DNA of 64,000 bases, from assembly GCF_001640805.2 (NCBI RefSeq), contig NC_066850.1:2949549-3013548 (forward strand), in the 5' to 3' direction. The first letter of the stretch is position 1. The number at the start of each line of letters is the position of its first letter. Positions 52,938-64,000 of the stretch are shown here, piece by piece. This DNA comes from Lates calcarifer (lineage: Eukaryota; Chordata; Actinopteri; Centropomidae). The notes below the pieces were generated by a model. It made no database searches. It saw nothing but the letters and a program-made list of their open reading frames with translations, and had not been told where the DNA came from. Made by a program: the position numbers and the translations under genes.

Positions 52938-55148
52938 GGCTTGTGGGAAGCAATCTGCTCCACAGCTGCCACACCAAGGCCATTTATCCAGCCCTTTATG
53001 GAAACAGTGCTGGTCTACATGAAACCTCTGTGAGTGTCAAGGCTCTGCTCCCAGGGCTAATAAAATTATATTATGCTAAAAGTCATTTAGCACCTAATGT
53101 GTGCAAATGGCCACGTTTATTGATTGTTTTTCAAACCCTTCCACTGACTTCAGACATGATAAGACAGAGTGGAAGCAAATCAAGAAACAAAGGAGTCGAC
53201 GGCAAAAGGTTACTCTGGTCTTTCACCTTCAGGATTTGGTTTGACTTCCTCTGTTGTGTTTTTGCCGCAGCAGGTTTGAGCTGTGTACACACACTGTCTC
53301 CCCAGCAACAGACCCTGAAGCTCGCAGCCCAAACCCCGGCTCGCTGCCATCAGGCCGAGCACACAGCAGTCACAGCACATCTGCGCGGGGAGACGGAAAA
53401 AAAGAAGAATTAATCAACTCTCAAACATCGTGTTCTCGGAGAAAATACTTGCTTTGTGATGATTCATAATGGGCTCAGCGAGCCGTCTGTGTGTAAAGGT
53501 CGAAGATATTGACATCAGGAGAGAGAACCACCTTTGAGATTTGAGTTTCCCAGGGGTCTCCTTGGAAGAAGGGCCTCTCACAGGCCCCTTGAGTGCGGGC
53601 CAAACTGATGCCATTGTTGCAGAGATTTTCTAGCACTGCTGCTGCACAGCACTGCTCCTGAGCGATCCTGGAAATAAACAGCAGAGATTCAGCACGAAAC
53701 CTCATCCAGGGCAGAAACAGCTCTCTCCGCTCTGAGGACAGAGCTGGATTTGTGTTGCAACAATAAGTAACCTATTTGAGTTATTTATATACAAACTAAG
53801 TGTATAATACAATGTAGAAAATGCTCTGTTTTGCTCTTTCCAGTAGCTCTTTCTTTCCCTGGCAAATGCTCCCTCCTCTGACCTCCATGTGTCGACCAGG
53901 TGTTCGTCTATTTCATCAATCACCACCTCCGTGTTCTTAGAGTCAAACAGGGCCCTTTAGTGTTAAAAATGCTCCAGGGGGCCACTTAACGCCTGTACTT
54001 ACTACGTAGTTATTATGTGGCAATCCTCCCCTGCAGCAGGACGGATGGTTGAGGGGCTGGGGAGATGATTTGCGGTGCGCAGCCCCCCCCCCCCGGGGGT
54101 ATTTCCTGCTTTTAAAGATACCATTACAAACACTGGCCAACAGGATGATCACTGCAATCCAATGTGATAACACTGGCACCCCCCTGGACCGCTGAACCCT
54201 AACCCAACCCTCTGTGGGGTCACAAAACTATTTCATACCGATCAGTGATGCCGGTTAAGTAACACTTTACAATAATCCATGGACAGATGACTCAACGCTC
54301 CTACCAGGCATGGGATCAGTGGGCCCCTGAGCCAGACTCTCTGTTTTACGTGATGTTAACACTGCTGGTTAAGAAATCAGTCAGAGATCCTCAAAATGAC
54401 AACAAACAAGAGACAGAAAACAACTACAAAGAGACTCAGAGCAGCTACAGAAAGATTAAAAACAACCACAGACATTTAAAACAGCTACAACGAGACTCAA
54501 AACTACTACAAAGGCACAAAATGACCACAAAAAAGATGCAAAACACCCAAAAAGATGTCTCTCTGAATCTGAGTCTTGCTCTAATATCTGTGTCCAGGGA
54601 GCTGTCTACGCCTGGGCCCCACGTCGAGACCCTGCAGAGGACCAAAGTCGTTGAAGAAACCAGGTGTTGCTTACCTGCAGGTGTGGGACGACGAGATGAG
54701 GGGGAGGACTGTACAGTCTTGTCCTCCCAGGGCCCGATCCCTCCCATCTTGACAGCAGTCTTGTAAAGATGGAGGCTGAATCTCTGCAGCGTTGGGATGA
54801 TGGTATGGGATTAGAAATACACAGCAGACGCATGCATGCAGCGCAGTGGATGGAAAAAGCTGCAAGGCTGCCCCTGAGTGCCAGTGACTGACTCAGATTT
54901 AATTAAAATGGGCTCACACTCTCAGATAGAAAGTTTATAGAAAGTGGGCTCCAGCTGAACCACAACAACACCTTGAAGTTAGGCTACAACACTCCCAAAA
55001 TTAAAGAACTAATCAAATACAATTTAAAACAGAAGAGTGTCGAAATGTGTCCAAATTCTGCAGCAAAGTGCCAAATTTAAGCGATGTTCTTACCATGTCC
55101 GTGCAAAGCTCCGTACAAACAAAACAGAAGTATTGTCCACTGCGCCAT
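46331..55148 (-). CDS. fbln1: Fibulin-1, D-type splice form
   Basis: Shared minus-strand exons: 55148-55094 (signal peptide, starting [17 protein letters not shown]), 54783-54675, 53667-53532, 53380-53227, 52607-52545, 52409-52320, 51730-51593, 51428-51291, 51192-51049, 50942-50820, 50722-50597, 50511-50392, 49848-49717 and 49626-49503. D-specific exons are 47162-47026, 46693-46553 and 46470-46331. All phases agree; the product is 689 aa. In order the protein has a signal peptide, CC-type anaphylatoxin-like modules (about residues 25-145), a short Pro-rich linker exon, one EGF (173-202), eight calcium-binding EGF modules (203-550, most opening D-I/V-D/N-E-C) and a C-terminal fibulin domain ending in SEFWF. 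Fibulin-1 is a secreted matrix and basement-membrane protein that binds fibronectin, laminin and nidogen. The gene lies next to atxn10, as in human. Confidence 0.95.
48055..48190. other. GC-rich patch with a 7-bp hairpin
   Basis: A stretch of unusual composition inside fbln1 introns: GC-rich with several CpGs, containing aaataag, a 7-nt loop, then cttattt. I compared it by memory with spliceosomal snRNAs, 7SL, Y and U7 RNAs and saw no match. Possibly an old repeat. Confidence 0.3.
48272..48294. repeat. (GT)n microsatellite
   Basis: About eleven GT units in an fbln1 intron. Confidence 0.9.
48535..48640 (+). mobile_element. fragment of an abundant teleost repeat
   Basis: The stretch ctgtccagggtgtaccccgc followed by ctctcgccca, then ccgcgaccggataag and a 'gataatgga' end, is a hallmark of a very abundant interspersed repeat tail in teleost genomes. 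This copy is shortened. It sits just beyond the fibulin-1C poly(A) candidate. Confidence 0.65.
48921..55148 (-). CDS. fbln1: Fibulin-1, C-type splice form
   Basis: Uses the same 14 exons from 55148 to 49503 and then the alternative terminal exon 49341-48921, giving 690 aa. The junction joins CAG GG to C CGT TGC, reading [11 protein letters not shown]. The unique tail has [16 protein letters not shown] and [16 protein letters not shown], typical of the fibulin C-terminal domain, and ends in LQGQF. A poly(A) signal candidate (AATAAA on the minus strand, 48529-48534) lies about 390 nt past the stop. The C exon sits between the shared exons and the D exons, the same arrangement as in mammals, so terminal-exon choice would be made by alternative splicing and polyadenylation. 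Confidence 0.92.
50556..50579. repeat. (GAAT)n tetranucleotide repeat
   Basis: Five to six GAAT units in an fbln1 intron. Confidence 0.9.
52902..52938. repeat. (GTCT)n tetranucleotide repeat
   Basis: About nine tandem GTCT units in an fbln1 intron. Confidence 0.9.
54290..54620. repeat. A-rich imperfect tandem repeat plus flanks in fbln1 intron 2
   Basis: Imperfect copies of a roughly 24-bp unit (variants of 'caactacaaagagactca' and 'aacaaccacagac') run from about 54395 to 54555. They are flanked by 'gggcccctgagcc' and 'cctgggcccc'. This arrangement is common in teleost introns and spacers. The open frame on the plus strand through it is a by-product of the repeat. Confidence 0.55.
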
Positions 55149-55400
55149 CGGACTCAGTCTCTCCCGTTAAACCTTCAAAACTTTGCGGTCAGATGATTTA
55201 TTTAAAGTGTTATAAATATCGGCTGAATCTCCGCAGCGGACGGTGCGTGTCTCCTGGAAAAAGTCGCTCCGTCAGGCAGGAGAACATCTCAGTGAGAAGC
55301 GGCAGGGGACGTGACACAGATCTCGCCTGGAGCGGTTTGTAGTTGTGGGGGCGGTGAGGGCGGGGTGGAGGCGGCTGGGATGAACTGTCAGGGGCTGCTG
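55149..55400 (-). promoter_or_regulatory. fbln1 5' UTR/promoter region with GC boxes
   Basis: Upstream of the fbln1 ATG the sequence becomes G+C-rich, with GC-box motifs around 55347-55353 and 55358-55364 and scattered CpGs. There is no obvious TATA box. The transcription start is not resolved. Confidence 0.45.
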
Positions 55401-56976
55401 GATGATTAAAACACGGCCGATCACAGGATCTGTTCAATGCGACAACGTGCGAACGGGAAGTGGGTCCAAAGCGGATGCTGTCCGGGTGGAGGATGAATAA
55501 CCTCGGAAAATGTCAAGAAAAAGTCAGGTAACCAGGTGATTCCAGCGTATAAAGTTATAAAAATGTTTTTACACAGATCTGACTTTCTGGTTTTTGACAC
55601 AGAGACATTAAAAATATGTCTAGAGCTCCTATGATGTAAATTTATCTAAAAAATGAGGATGAAAAAAAAAAGAAAAAGCTGGAGAGAAGAAAGGAAAAAA
55701 ACCTTCACAACCCCTGGATCCGTATTCCAGGTTTGGAACCACTGCACTGGAATAAATTCCAGTTTAAGAGAGAAGAAAAAGATGACAACAGTGGGAGCAG
55801 AGCACCAGTCACATCTACATGTAACACTGTTTATTACAAATATCGTTAATGCAGGTGTTTTTAATGCTCCACATTGTTTCTTAGAGTTCATTTCTGGGTC
55901 CTGTGCATCCACAATTTGTAATAAAGTGATGATAGTAGACAAAAGAATGTATTTCCAAACTGAAGTGTCAGTTTTTGACTCACTCTTCTCAGGTTGTACT
56001 GAAGCATCTGTCAAAAATGTGTTTTGTTTTTAAGGCGGCCAAATCTGTGCAATTTCATGCATTTCTCATTATTTCAATGAGGAAAACTGATTAAAACAAT
56101 CAGGTTCTTGTCCGACATTCATCATGAAGAAGGGCAAGGACACGCTGTTGTCAGAGGCTGACAATGAGAAGGTGATAATCGTGTCTCTGACTGATAACAT
56201 TTAAATAAATAAAGTCTGTAAAGAAAACTTGATAAAACCAACAGGGCAGCTGAATGAGAAACCATCTTTGAGGCCTCAAACTGGCAACACAGAGATGAAA
56301 AGTTTTCAAATTGCCAGGGTTCGTGAGGGATTGTTTAAACTGCTCCGATATATGCTCAGAAACTACAGTACATACAGCAGCCCTACCTGTTGCGTACATA
56401 GCATTATTACAATACTAATAAAATAAAAAATACTATTGCAATAAAACATGATTTGTTTATGAGCCAAGTGGCTAGTACAAGTGAGCTAAAATCTATAGAC
56501 ACAAAAATGGAGGCATTATTATTTATATTAAGACATCTCGCATGCATTTCTAATCCAAAGTCTGTTTTCTGATGTTGATTGCAGCGTTTGTGCCTTCAGT
56601 TCATGGCATTATGTACAAGTGATAAGCAAGGTAAACTGATGACAACTGACACGTAATCCTATCGACAAAGAGTTATCTTTCGTGTGCTTCTCAGTGTCGT
56701 CATCGTCAGAGAGTGACCTTCCATGTTACAGTAAAAGTGTAACCTCAGTCCAGCAAAAATCACACACAAAAATATGAGCTTATTTACTCCCTTCAATGTG
56801 CATCTACAGCATAACCGCTACTAAATAAGTCTGTTTAGTACAGCAGTACCCTTTTCTTTCCTATTGCAAATATAATGTAGTACAAAAAGTGTCTGATTGC
56901 AGCAAATGTAGGTCCCCACTGGGGCCAATTCTGTGGAAGACTAAGATCATCCATCCTTTCTACAGCTGTGATCCGT
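55401..56976. other. intergenic between fbln1 5' end and the TRIM gene 3' end
   Basis: No coding exon is recognised on either strand. The long frames near 55650-56030 are shadows of low-complexity A/T-rich sequence. The stretch probably includes the 3' UTR of the TRIM gene, but I see no clear canonical poly(A) signal close to its stop. Confidence 0.55.
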
Positions 56977-63959
<6,983 letters not shown>

Positions 63960-64000
63960 TCTCTTTTTCTTTTTTTGTTACTGCTGCTTCCCGATCTTTC

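Noticed and set aside
54287..54766. 159-codon plus-strand frame in fbln1 intron 2
   Set aside because: Created by the A-rich tandem repeat and the antisense of fbln1 exon 2.

Overview
This window is vertebrate nuclear DNA, almost certainly from a ray-finned (teleost) fish. Four multi-exon protein-coding genes can be assembled from GT/AG junctions and homology. All introns are short. The spacer DNA is AT-rich and full of CA/GT microsatellites and of interspersed repeat families that I recognise as typical of percomorph-type fish. No bacterial-style genes, rRNA, CRISPR arrays or intact mobile elements were seen.

Layout. Positions 1 to about 26,900 are a gene desert: microsatellites, a CpG-rich patch near 13.2-13.65 kb without a convincing ORF, a degraded inverted-repeat DNA transposon near 17.7-18.0 kb, and repeat fragments. 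wnt7b follows on the + strand (coding exons 27430-33946, 353 aa), starting with an alternative-type leader exon. Tail-to-tail with it is atxn10 on the - strand (37767-44441, 11 exons, 482 aa). fbln1 is next on the - strand (46331-55148) with both known alternative C-termini: a 1C-type terminal exon at 48921-49341, and three 1D-type exons at 47026-47162, 46553-46693 and 46331-46470. A TIF1-family TRIM24/TRIM33-like gene on the - strand (about 56977-63959) fills the end of the window, with RING, B-boxes, coiled coil, PHD finger and bromodomain.

The order wnt7b / atxn10 / fbln1 and its orientations match the human 22q13 block, which supports naming the Wnt as wnt7b rather than wnt7a. The genes share a neighbourhood, not a pathway: a secreted lipid-modified Wnt ligand, a cytoplasmic ARM-like protein, a secreted calcium-binding matrix protein and a nuclear chromatin-reader E3 ligase.

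The main oddity is the TRIM gene. The exon phases of the other three genes agree perfectly, about 30 exons in all. The TRIM gene instead has an in-frame stop in one exon, a phase clash across a 74-bp intron, and an apparent extra C that splits its acidic C-terminal tail into two frames. Its bromodomain also lacks the acetyl-lysine-binding asparagine. This suggests either a decaying or diverging paralogue or indel errors in the assembly. All exon boundaries are read by eye from splice motifs and homology, not from transcripts.
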